Of a stretch of DNA of 64,000 bases, positions 16,930 to 23,914 are shown one piece after another. Both the position numbers and the translations under genes were made by a program. Source of the DNA: CAZWRN01 sp964446685. Its GTDB lineage: Bacteria; Patescibacteriota; Microgenomatia; Daviesbacterales; UBA10151. Positions within the stretch are counted from its first letter, which is position 1; every line of letters starts with the position of its first letter. The DNA lies in the NCBI GenBank assembly GCA_964446685.1, contig CAYUPO010000001.1, forward strand, positions 1 to 64,000, given 5' to 3'. The notes beneath the pieces are model-generated. The model worked only from the letters and a program-made list of their open reading frames with translations, was not told the origin of the DNA and did no database searches.

Positions 16930-16938
16930 GAGTGCCAA
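16912..16938 (+). promoter_or_regulatory. CIRCE operator (HrcA binding site)
   Basis: TTAGCAGTC-N9-GAGTGCCAA. The CIRCE consensus is TTAGCACTC-N9-GAGTGCTAA, so 16 of 18 arm positions match with exactly nine bases between. It lies on the -10 region of the hsp20 promoter, where a bound HrcA repressor would block RNA polymerase until heat shock. hrcA itself is not in this window. Confidence 0.85.
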
Positions 16939-16963
16939 TCCACTATTCAATAAATCTACTAAA

Positions 16964-16975
16964 AAAGGAGGTGAG
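16964..16975 (+). promoter_or_regulatory. Strong Shine-Dalgarno 136 bases before the hsp20 start
   Basis: AAAGGAGGTGAG is close to a full anti-SD complement, but no ATG, GTG or TTG follows at normal distance. The hsp20 ATG is at 17112, beyond an imperfect inverted repeat. The same 12 bases occur before the fasciclin gene (42091-42102) in the same arrangement. Confidence 0.7.
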
Positions 16976-16979
16976 AAAG

Positions 16980-17107
16980 AAAAATTCAAAATCCAAAGCA
17001 TCAAATAACAAACAAATATCAATATCAAAAAATAAAATTAAAAAAATTTTTGGATTTTGAAATTTGGATTTGTTTGATATTTTGAATTTGTATTTTTGAA
17101 TTTAAAC
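16980..17107. repeat. Heptad-word inverted repeat between SD and hsp20 start
   Basis: The left half can be cut into 7-base words (AAATTCA, AAATCCA, AAGCATC, AAATAAC, AAACAAA..) and the right half into approximate complements (TTTTGGA, TTTTGAA, ATTTGGA, TTTGTTT, GATATTT, TGAATTT..). The halves are imperfect reverse complements around position 17040, so the mRNA could form a long A-U-rich hairpin that brings the SD near the ATG. Confidence 0.7.
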
Positions 17108-17111
17108 CATT

Positions 17112-17573
17112 ATGACTTTAATAAGATGGAATCCCTGGAACTTGCAGCAGATGTTGGAAGATGATTTTGATATGCCGACTGTACCAGGACTTTCACGAAT
17201 TTTGGGACAGGGTATGAATATTTATGAGACAGATACTGCGGTGGTCGCTGAAATTGCTCTACCTGGTATTGCTGAGGATAAAATTGATGTCTCAATTGAT
17301 GACAAAGTTGTCAGAGTCAGTGCATCATCAGATCAGACTCAGGAAGACAAGACTGGACGAAAATATTTTATGTCCTCCATGGCACAATCTTACAACTACT
17401 CCTTCAGATTACCTGAAGGAATCTCTGCAGACTCAGAACCTGAAGCTATTTTACAACACGGAGTTCTGACTCTAAACTTTAAAAAAGCGGAAATTGTTGC
17501 TCCAAAAAAGATCAAAGTGATCTCAAGCAACAAAACAGAAAGTCCAAAGCAAATTAAGACGGACAAAAGTTAA
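17112..17573 (+). CDS. hsp20: Small heat shock protein, Hsp20/alpha-crystallin family
   Basis: 153 residues. The N-terminus MTLIRWNPW is typical of bacterial Hsp20. The alpha-crystallin domain runs from about 37 to 125: NIYETDTAVVAEIALPGIAEDKIDVSIDDKVVRVSAS, then YNYSFRLPEGI and GVLTLNFKKAE (the GxLxxxxPK-type end, with F-K-K here). It acts as an ATP-independent holdase against protein aggregation in the cytosol. Control is by a CIRCE operator on a strong promoter. The SD is separated from the ATG by a 136-base heptad-word inverted repeat. A good terminator follows. Confidence 0.93.
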   Translation: MTLIRWNPWNLQQMLEDDFDMPTVPGLSRILGQGMNIYETDTAVVAEIALPGIAEDKIDVSIDDKVVRVSASSDQTQEDKTGRKYFMSSMAQSYNYSFRLPEGISADSEPEAILQHGVLTLNFKKAEIVAPKKIKVISSNKTESPKQIKTDKS

Positions 17574-17584
17574 ATAATTATGTC

Positions 17585-17615
17585 AAAAGGACGGCTAAAA
17601 TAAAGTCGTCCTTTT
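17585..17615 (+). terminator. Rho-independent terminator of hsp20
   Basis: 12-bp stem AAAAGGACGGCT / AGTCGTCCTTTT with one G-U pair and a 7-base loop, ending in TTTT, 12 bases after the hsp20 stop. Confidence 0.8.
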
Positions 17616-17625
17616 ACATAAAAAA

Positions 17626-17654
17626 TTGCATATTTTAAAATAAAGAACTATTAT
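17626..17654 (+). promoter_or_regulatory. Promoter of the 17665 gene, near-leaderless
   Basis: TTGCAT (17626-17631), exactly 17 bases, TATTAT (17649-17654), 10 bases to the ATG. Confidence 0.55.
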
Positions 17655-17664
17655 CCGGACAAGT

Positions 17665-18012
17665 ATGAATAAAATTGAACGAGGACCAGTAAAAAAAACT
17701 TTAGACAAAGCGACCTATCTTTTGGCATTTGTCACACTGCCTCTAGCTATTGTTGGTGGGGTTGGTGCATTTGCTGCGGGTAAATTTCTAACTGCCGGCA
17801 TAGCTGGTACTTCTGCATTTTTAGATTACACCCAGATCAAAGAACATGACAAACCTCCAGAAGCTCAAAGCATTTACAATCCGGAAAGAATTACTGATTT
17901 ACTGGTAAGTCCATGGCGATTTTTTAATAAATCAACTTCTACTCGAATGATGAAAACGGATAACATGTCGCTTTTTCCATCTTCTGCCCCCTCTTTAGCA
18001 AAAGCTGCTTAG
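17665..18012 (+). CDS. Small membrane protein of unknown function
   Basis: 115 residues. Hydrophobic segments at about 17-55 (YLLAFVTLPLAIVGGVGAFAAGKFLTAGIAGTSAFL) form one long or two short membrane helices, followed by a polar C-terminal tail with no known motif. I do not recognise the family. It has its own promoter after the hsp20 terminator and precedes the VIT1 gene by 44 bases, which has its own -10 box. Confidence 0.6.
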   Translation: MNKIERGPVKKTLDKATYLLAFVTLPLAIVGGVGAFAAGKFLTAGIAGTSAFLDYTQIKEHDKPPEAQSIYNPERITDLLVSPWRFFNKSTSTRMMKTDNMSLFPSSAPSLAKAA

Positions 18013-18044
18013 CTAAAGATTCTTATTTTTTATCCCAAGTCTGT

Positions 18045-18050
18045 TATTAT
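18045..18050 (+). promoter_or_regulatory. -10 box of the 18057 gene, leaderless
   Basis: TATTAT followed by 6 bases and the ATG at 18057. No clear -35. Confidence 0.35.
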
Positions 18051-18056
18051 TAGTTT

Positions 18057-18551
18057 ATGCAGATCAAACACCGGGAATATTTGAGGAGTTTATTTTTTGG
18101 TTTTGAAGATAGTTTGGTATCGACTGCCGGGCTGATTGCAGGGATTAGTATTGGTTCTGCAAACAGCAAATTTGTTTTTCTGGCAGGGATAGTAGCTGTC
18201 AGTATCGAAGCTGTGTCAATGGGAATTGGTGAATATCTGAGTGATGACGCTTTACAGGATTTAGATAAGCTAAAACGTCACAAAGATAACTCTTTGATCA
18301 GTGGACTATTTATGTTTGCTTCCTATCTACTGTCCGGACTGATTTTACTGATACCAATTTTACTTCTATCATTTCCCTACTCGTTAATTGCAACATTAAC
18401 ACTATCTTTTATGTGTTTATTTAGTCTAGGAGTGATCAAAGGACAGATGCTTCATACTTCAGCTATTAAAGGAGGAATAAAAATCTTACTGGTAGGAGGA
18501 ATTGCGGCAATTTTTGGGGTTTTGGTGGGATACTTTTTTCAGATTGCTTAA
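18057..18551 (+). CDS. VIT1/CCC1 family transporter (iron/manganese)
   Basis: 164 residues, about five membrane segments. The family signature is at the N-terminus: HREYLRSLFFGFEDSLVSTAGLIAGISIGSAN, then AVSIEAVSMGIGEYLSDDA, with the conserved Asp, Glu and Met residues that line the ion path. CCC1/VIT1 proteins move ferrous iron or Mn2+ out of the cytosol, usually as a proton antiport. It lacks the long ferritin-like insert of plant VIT1. Its stop abuts the stop of the convergent paralogue 18552-19055. Confidence 0.85.
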   Translation: MQIKHREYLRSLFFGFEDSLVSTAGLIAGISIGSANSKFVFLAGIVAVSIEAVSMGIGEYLSDDALQDLDKLKRHKDNSLISGLFMFASYLLSGLILLIPILLLSFPYSLIATLTLSFMCLFSLGVIKGQMLHTSAIKGGIKILLVGGIAAIFGVLVGYFFQIA

Positions 18552-19055
18552 TTAGGCAATTTGGAACATTCTTCCGACAATAACACCGATTGCAGTAGTA
18601 ATTCCGCCTAAAATAAATATCTCAATCGCACTTTTCCAAGGATTAACTTCGACAATTTTAGCTTTGATAAATCCTAAAATAAATAGCCCAACCATGGCAA
18701 AGGCAATACTGTAATAAGATGCCTGTGGCATGCTCATATAAATAATCGGTGCCAATGGAACAAGCCCTCCTAGGAAATAAGACAGAGTCATTAATCCTCC
18801 GCCAATAATTAAGTTGTCAGTATGTTTACCTGTTTTATCAAGTTGATGAACTGCTTTCTCACTTAGATACTGTCCCATACCCATTGATAAAGCTTCTACA
18901 GTGATCACCACCATCCCTGTCAGAATAACCAAACTTCTGTTATTTGACCCGATAGCAACACCAGCGATAGCACCGGTTGTGGAAACTAATGCATCCTGAA
19001 AACCAAAAGTAATACTTCGCAAGTAATCTTCGTGAATATTTTTAAATTTGAACAT
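18552..19055 (-). CDS. VIT1/CCC1 family transporter (iron/manganese), paralogue
   Basis: 167 residues, colinear with the 18057 protein: HEDYLRSITFGFQDALVSTTGAIAGVAIGSNN and ITVEALSMGMGQYLSEKA carry the same signature, and both end ..FQIA. The two genes face each other with no spacer between stops, which points to an old inverted duplication. It follows kbl by 11 bases on the same strand and is probably co-transcribed with kbl. Confidence 0.85.
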   Translation of the reverse strand: MFKFKNIHEDYLRSITFGFQDALVSTTGAIAGVAIGSNNRSLVILTGMVVITVEALSMGMGQYLSEKAVHQLDKTGKHTDNLIIGGGLMTLSYFLGGLVPLAPIIYMSMPQASYYSIAFAMVGLFILGFIKAKIVEVNPWKSAIEIFILGGITTAIGVIVGRMFQIA

Positions 19056-19066
19056 ATTGGTTGAAA

Positions 19067-20266
19067 CTAAATGACTTGTAGTGCCTTGCCAACTTCTTCA
19101 AATATCTTAACTGCCATATCTAAATCTGCTTTTGAATGAGTTGCTGAAGGAATAACCCGGATTCTAGCTGTACCCAAAGCTACCATTGGATATTTGATAG
19201 CTGTTGCATAAACTCCTTTTTCAAATAATTTGGCGGAAAATTCTTTAGCTTTATTTTCATCCCCGATCATAACCGGAGTAATTGGAGTTTCAGAATGACC
19301 ACAGTCAAATCCGAGAGCTAACATTTTTTCTTTGAAGAACCTGGCGTTATCCCACAGCTTTTTAACAGCTGTATCAGACTCTTCCAGAATATTGATTGAT
19401 TCAATCAATGCTGCGGTATCAGGGATCGATAAACCATTGGAAAACAAAAACTGTCGGCCTTTTTGTCTGATAAATTCAATAATCCCCTCTTTACCGGTCA
19501 TAAATCCACCCATCACCCCAAACCCTTTAGACAAAGTTCCCACATCCAGATCAATCTCTCCTTCAAGCCCAAAATGATCAACTATTCCGCGACCATTTTT
19601 GCCTAAAACGCCTTCACCATGCGCATCATCAACCATTGTTAAAGCATCATATTGTTTTGCAAGTTTAACGATTCCGGGCAATGGTGCCAGATCTCCATCC
19701 ATTGAAAAAACTCCATCTGTCACTATCAATCTGGTTGGCAATTCGCCATCCGATTTTGGTGTTTTAGCCAGCTGATCCGAATCTTTGAGCACTTGTTCTA
19801 AACTTGCCAGATCGGCATGTTTGTAAATTAATTTATTTTTACAACCGCTGAGTCTACCGGCATCAATGATTGAAGCGTGATTTAGTTCGTCGGAGATCAA
19901 AATATCATCTTTGCCGATCAAAGTCTGAACAGCAGCCATATTTGCCATATATCCACCAGACAAGACGATACAAGCCTCTGCATTTTTAAACTTTGCCAAT
20001 CGGGATTCGAGTTCAATATGTAATTTATTGGTCCCTGACAAAGCTCTGACTGAGGAAGTTCCGACACCATATTCTTTGACCGCTTTAATAACAGCTTCAA
20101 CTAAACGCGGATTACTGGCCAATCCGACATAATTATTAGAACAAAGATTTAGTTTTTTCTCACCTTTGATAGTCAAATAAGCACCCTGGCCGGATTCAAT
20201 GACTTTTATATCATTAAAGAGTCCTTTTTCCTTTAAATCTGCAATAGCTTTAGTATATTTGTCCAT
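19067..20266 (-). CDS. kbl: Glycine C-acetyltransferase (2-amino-3-ketobutyrate CoA ligase)
   Basis: 399 residues, an alpha-oxoamine synthase. PLP lysine Lys247 lies in GTLSKGFGVMGG; DDAH (213-216) and HGEGVLGKNGRG follow the family pattern; NYVGLASNPRLVEA is the N-terminal signature. It cleaves 2-amino-3-oxobutyrate with CoA to glycine and acetyl-CoA. Close relatives are BioF and serine palmitoyltransferase, but the tdh gene just upstream on the same strand makes Kbl the right call. The spacer to tdh (20267-20432) holds an octamer-type repeat. Confidence 0.9.
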   Translation of the reverse strand: MDKYTKAIADLKEKGLFNDIKVIESGQGAYLTIKGEKKLNLCSNNYVGLASNPRLVEAVIKAVKEYGVGTSSVRALSGTNKLHIELESRLAKFKNAEACIVLSGGYMANMAAVQTLIGKDDILISDELNHASIIDAGRLSGCKNKLIYKHADLASLEQVLKDSDQLAKTPKSDGELPTRLIVTDGVFSMDGDLAPLPGIVKLAKQYDALTMVDDAHGEGVLGKNGRGIVDHFGLEGEIDLDVGTLSKGFGVMGGFMTGKEGIIEFIRQKGRQFLFSNGLSIPDTAALIESINILEESDTAVKKLWDNARFFKEKMLALGFDCGHSETPITPVMIGDENKAKEFSAKLFEKGVYATAIKYPMVALGTARIRVIPSATHSKADLDMAVKIFEEVGKALQVI

Positions 20267-20271
20267 ATTTG

Positions 20272-20425
20272 TTCAGAAAAATCAGTGTATCGGTTAATCA
20301 GTTAAGATCAGATAGCGGATATATCAGATAAACCAGTTCAAACTATCTGACTTATCTGGATTTTTCTGTAATCTGATACTCTGATTTCGCTGATGCTCTG
20401 ACTTATCAGTTAAAAAAGCAACTTA
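20272..20425. repeat. Degenerate ATCAG/CTGAT word repeat between tdh and kbl
   Basis: The spacer is made of words such as ATCAGTGT, ATCGGTTA, ATCAGTTA on one side and ATCTGATA, CTCTGATT, TCGCTGAT on the other, with about 8-base spacing, forming imperfect inverted repeats. It ends a few bases before the kbl ATG (the start context ACAAATATG is the same as in the fasciclin gene). Confidence 0.6.
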
Positions 20426-20432
20426 GAACTGA

Positions 20433-21440
20433 CTAAGGAACTAAGATTACTTTCCCGCATTGTCTGCTTTTCATAACTGCCATAGCTTCTTCAAAATCTT
20501 TTAATGGAAATGTATGGGTGATGATTTTGGTTAAATCTATTTTACCGGACTTAAGCAGTTCATTGGTTTTCTCCCAGGTATCCCAGATCTGTCGGCCAAA
20601 GACAGATTCAATAGTTAACTCTTTATTAATCATATATTTACCCCAGTCTACTGAAATATTTTCTTTAGGTATACCAAAGGCAATTATTTTACCGGCAATC
20701 CTAACAGCTTCAAACGAAATTTCAATCCCCAGTCTGTTACCACTCATCTCCAGTACTGCATCATAAGTACCATACTCTGAAGGATCCAACTGTTCCAGAG
20801 TCCGGTCAAACCAACCGGTTTTGTCTGCCAGATCCCGGCGGTATTTTTCATCATTGATTCCAACCACCTCTTTTGCACCCATCGCCCAGGCAGCAGCTCC
20901 GGCACAAAGACCGGTAGGCCCAAGTCCCATTATTAGTACTTTTTTACCTTTAACATCAGCTTTGGTAGCAACATTGACGGCATTTCCCAGAGGCTCCTGA
21001 GCTGAGGCGGCTTCTATGGAAATAGAAGGATCATTTTTCCAGGTAGTTTTAATAGGAATTGTGGCATATTCTGCAAATGATCCATCTCTACCAATACCAA
21101 AAAGCTGCATATTTTCGCAGACATGATAGTTTTTAATATCACACTGATAACAGTTTAAACAGTAAATATGAGTTTCTGAGGATACCAGATCTCCGACTTT
21201 TAAATGAGTTTCTTCATCTGAATTAATTTCAACTATTTCTCCTGCCAGTTCATGACCAATTATAGCTGGCGGTTTAATATGTCCGGCTGCCCAGGGAATC
21301 CAATCATAGATGCCGATATCAGTTCCGCAGATTGACGCAGCTTTGACTTTGACTAAAACTTCACCTTTTTTTGGAGTAGGTTTATCTACTTCCTTTATAA
21401 CAACGCCTGGTTCTGGTTTTTCTTTGACAACAGCTAACAT
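20433..21440 (-). CDS. tdh: L-threonine 3-dehydrogenase
   Basis: 335 residues from the ATG at 21440 (MLAVVKEKPEPG); the longer frame starts at a TTG within the -10 box. Medium-chain zinc dehydrogenase: catalytic zinc ligands Cys38, His63 and Glu64 (ASICGTDIGIYDW, GHELAGE) fall at the same residue numbers as in E. coli Tdh, and the structural zinc has Cys94, Cys97, Cys100 and Cys108. The Rossmann motif is GLGPTGLCAG. It oxidises threonine to 2-amino-3-oxobutyrate with NAD+, which Kbl then cleaves. Confidence 0.93.
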   Translation of the reverse strand: MLAVVKEKPEPGVVIKEVDKPTPKKGEVLVKVKAASICGTDIGIYDWIPWAAGHIKPPAIIGHELAGEIVEINSDEETHLKVGDLVSSETHIYCLNCYQCDIKNYHVCENMQLFGIGRDGSFAEYATIPIKTTWKNDPSISIEAASAQEPLGNAVNVATKADVKGKKVLIMGLGPTGLCAGAAAWAMGAKEVVGINDEKYRRDLADKTGWFDRTLEQLDPSEYGTYDAVLEMSGNRLGIEISFEAVRIAGKIIAFGIPKENISVDWGKYMINKELTIESVFGRQIWDTWEKTNELLKSGKIDLTKIITHTFPLKDFEEAMAVMKSRQCGKVILVP

Positions 21441-21454
21441 AGTTTTGTTGAACA

Positions 21455-21483
21455 ATTATACGTCTACTGTCAAACTCAAGCAA
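21455..21483 (-). promoter_or_regulatory. tdh promoter
   Basis: On the minus strand TTGCTT (21483-21478), exactly 17 bases, TATAAT (21460-21455), 14 bases to the ATG, so a leader of about 7 bases. Confidence 0.6.
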
Positions 21484-21559
21484 GAGAGGTAAGATACGTT
21501 AACAGAAACTTACCTTAGCTATCCCAGTTATTTAATAGATATAGAAAATCAAACTTATT

Positions 21560-23806
21560 TTAATCTTCGACAATAATCTGCCCAGGATCAGATACAATGA
21601 TCTCCGGATCAATATTATCCGGCCAATACATGGTTACAAAACCAGTAATTTGAACGTTTTTACCTTTTAGTACCAGTGGATCATAGTTAAATTTGCTCAG
21701 ATCTTTATTAAAAATTCTAACCAGCAGTTCGCCATCATGAGGATCCTTAAAACCTAAATAAATGGCTTTTGGCAGATGATCAACCGCAGATTCAATCCGT
21801 CCTTTGACCGTTATCTTTTGATTAACATATTTACGAGCTTGGGTATGATCAACTGCTTCTTTGGGGACATTTTGTTCTCCCAAAACTGACGGCTCCTCGC
21901 CGGTTTTGAATATGGCAGCCAGCCTCTGACTAAAGCTCATTGCCTGAGGGTTACCATTCTCAAGCGCAATAATTGCCCCATCATTGGTTTTCACCAAAAC
22001 CATGCCATCTGAAACAATCGTAAATGGATCTGTGCCAGAGTTGATATCATTGTGGTATTCATAGAATCCAGCCGGATAGCCTCGCTGGTCGCCGTATGAA
22101 TATAGCCCTGCATTACAATAACGACGCAAAGCATCAAAAGGACAATTTGCGGGACCATATGTAAATCCACTACCACCAGGATAAATCACCGGATTGCACT
22201 GAGAATTGGATGGAGGGCAATATGCCTGCCGCCAAATCACAAATGGAGCATCGATGGTGGTAATCGGATTAGTATAAGTAGCACCTTTGGCAGCAGTTCG
22301 ATCGGTGACTTTCTCTGCTGCATTTATCAGCCAGTGAGAGTGAAATATTGTGTCATTTCCCATAGTCAGGTTCATCATTTCATCGGTTTGTATATCAATA
22401 AACCGAACAAACCGGACATCTCCAGCAGAATACCCGTTAACAGATGTATTATCTAATACCATTTCACCCATGGCGGCATCTTCACGACCATCACACCAAC
22501 CGGAAGCGCAGGTTAGTCCATTTCGCCAGATGATATAAGCGACTTCCTGCCCCCCGACTGTCCTAATAACAGGCTGTGGACCCATTGGCAAAGTTCCTCC
22601 ATCCCCGGCTCCTCCATTTCCGACAGCCGGAATAAAAGAGGTACTACCATCATTTAAATTTAGGGCAAACAAAGCCTGCACTGCCGGTTGTGAAACCAAA
22701 TTTGCCCGAATCTGAGAGTTGGTTGTCGGATAGGGATTCCAGGTCCAAAGTGTATCCCAGTCAAGTCGATACCTGACGAAAACCAATCCGTGTTGTTCAG
22801 CAATAACCGGCCAACCATCTTCTGCCTGAGCCCCGTTTGGACCAGGATTTCCCGATTGATAGTTTCTGACCGTCGGCTTCACCCTCCAATTTCGGGTGCC
22901 ACTGGTATCATTCACTGAATGAACATATAAATCCTGGGTCAGATAAACTACCGCATTTTTTGATGGAGAATAAGCCGGGACTGTTGCAGAGGGTGATCCT
23001 CCGTTGTACTCCCAAATCTTAGACAATGAATTTTTATCAATTTTATACAAAACACCGCTGCTTGATGTTACATAAAGGCTTTCACCATAGAGCAATGGTG
23101 CCAAATTCAAAGCTGACGCTGCCGTAAATGTATTGATCACTGTGCCATCTGCAGCATTTATTTTGTAGAGCAAATTGTTTCCGGAAGCTACATAAATGAA
23201 TTCATTATCATAAACAGCAGTTGATGATAAAGTGCCTATTGAACCTTTTTGCCAAAGCAATGTACCGTTGGTTTTACTCAGAGCTATAACACTATTCCCG
23301 GCAATTGTATAAACCCGACCACCACCGGTAATCGGCTGAACTAAGTTAGGCGATGACAAGTGACCTGGCTGTTGTTTTCCGTCAGCTCCAGCTCCATTCC
23401 ACTGCCATTTATATCTCCAGGGTGTCGAAACACTTTGAGTCGTAAAATTAGTCCTTTGAGAATCATGCCCAAACTGAACCCATTCAGTAGAAACAACCGG
23501 AGCAGATGAAGGTGTCGGCGATGAAGCGTTGGATGGCGAGGGACTGGGAGCGATAATGATCCCAAAATTACTTAGCAAAGTATTGTAATCAAAGATATCG
23601 ACTCTGCCATTGCTATTTAAGTCAGCAATCAGATTTGCGCCTACTTTACCAAAATCTGTTAATAGTTGGTTGTAATCAAAGATATCAACGCGGCCATTAT
23701 TATCAATATCACCCTGTGAATTTACTGCCAGTACAGCTTTGTTAATTGTAAAAAGTATCAGAAAAAGAGCTATAAAATATTTGTATTTTTTTGACAAATT
23801 AAACAT
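21560..23806 (-). CDS. Secreted PQQ-like beta-propeller protein with N-terminal dockerin
   Basis: 748 residues. A signal peptide (about 8-28) is followed directly by a dockerin type I pair (about 30-88): GDIDNNGRVDIFDYNQLL and ADLNSNGRVDIFDYNTLL, each an F-hand calcium loop. A Ser/Pro/Thr linker leads to PQQ-like propeller repeats (GGGRVYTIAGNSVIALSKTNGTLLWQ..; ASGNNLLYKINAADGTVI..), and the C-terminal about 90 residues look like an OB-fold (TVKGRIESAVDHLPKAIYLGF..). Same propeller family as 27601-29982. Last gene of a set of three dockerin genes on this strand, 108 bases after the DUF5060 gene. Confidence 0.8.
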   Translation of the reverse strand: MFNLSKKYKYFIALFLILFTINKAVLAVNSQGDIDNNGRVDIFDYNQLLTDFGKVGANLIADLNSNGRVDIFDYNTLLSNFGIIIAPSPSPSNASSPTPSSAPVVSTEWVQFGHDSQRTNFTTQSVSTPWRYKWQWNGAGADGKQQPGHLSSPNLVQPITGGGRVYTIAGNSVIALSKTNGTLLWQKGSIGTLSSTAVYDNEFIYVASGNNLLYKINAADGTVINTFTAASALNLAPLLYGESLYVTSSSGVLYKIDKNSLSKIWEYNGGSPSATVPAYSPSKNAVVYLTQDLYVHSVNDTSGTRNWRVKPTVRNYQSGNPGPNGAQAEDGWPVIAEQHGLVFVRYRLDWDTLWTWNPYPTTNSQIRANLVSQPAVQALFALNLNDGSTSFIPAVGNGGAGDGGTLPMGPQPVIRTVGGQEVAYIIWRNGLTCASGWCDGREDAAMGEMVLDNTSVNGYSAGDVRFVRFIDIQTDEMMNLTMGNDTIFHSHWLINAAEKVTDRTAAKGATYTNPITTIDAPFVIWRQAYCPPSNSQCNPVIYPGGSGFTYGPANCPFDALRRYCNAGLYSYGDQRGYPAGFYEYHNDINSGTDPFTIVSDGMVLVKTNDGAIIALENGNPQAMSFSQRLAAIFKTGEEPSVLGEQNVPKEAVDHTQARKYVNQKITVKGRIESAVDHLPKAIYLGFKDPHDGELLVRIFNKDLSKFNYDPLVLKGKNVQITGFVTMYWPDNIDPEIIVSDPGQIIVED

Positions 23807-23914
23807 TTTTTATCATCTAAAACCCAGAAATATTCGTTTGGGGTTAAAGCCTTATCACACTTGTGGTTATTTCATTCTCCTAGTTGGATCCTTTTTGACC
23901 AACTCCATTCAGTA

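Noticed and set aside
16939..17111. A short upstream gene using the SD at 16964-16975
   Set aside because: No ATG, GTG or TTG lies within about 20 bases of the SD, and the sequence beyond is the inverted repeat.
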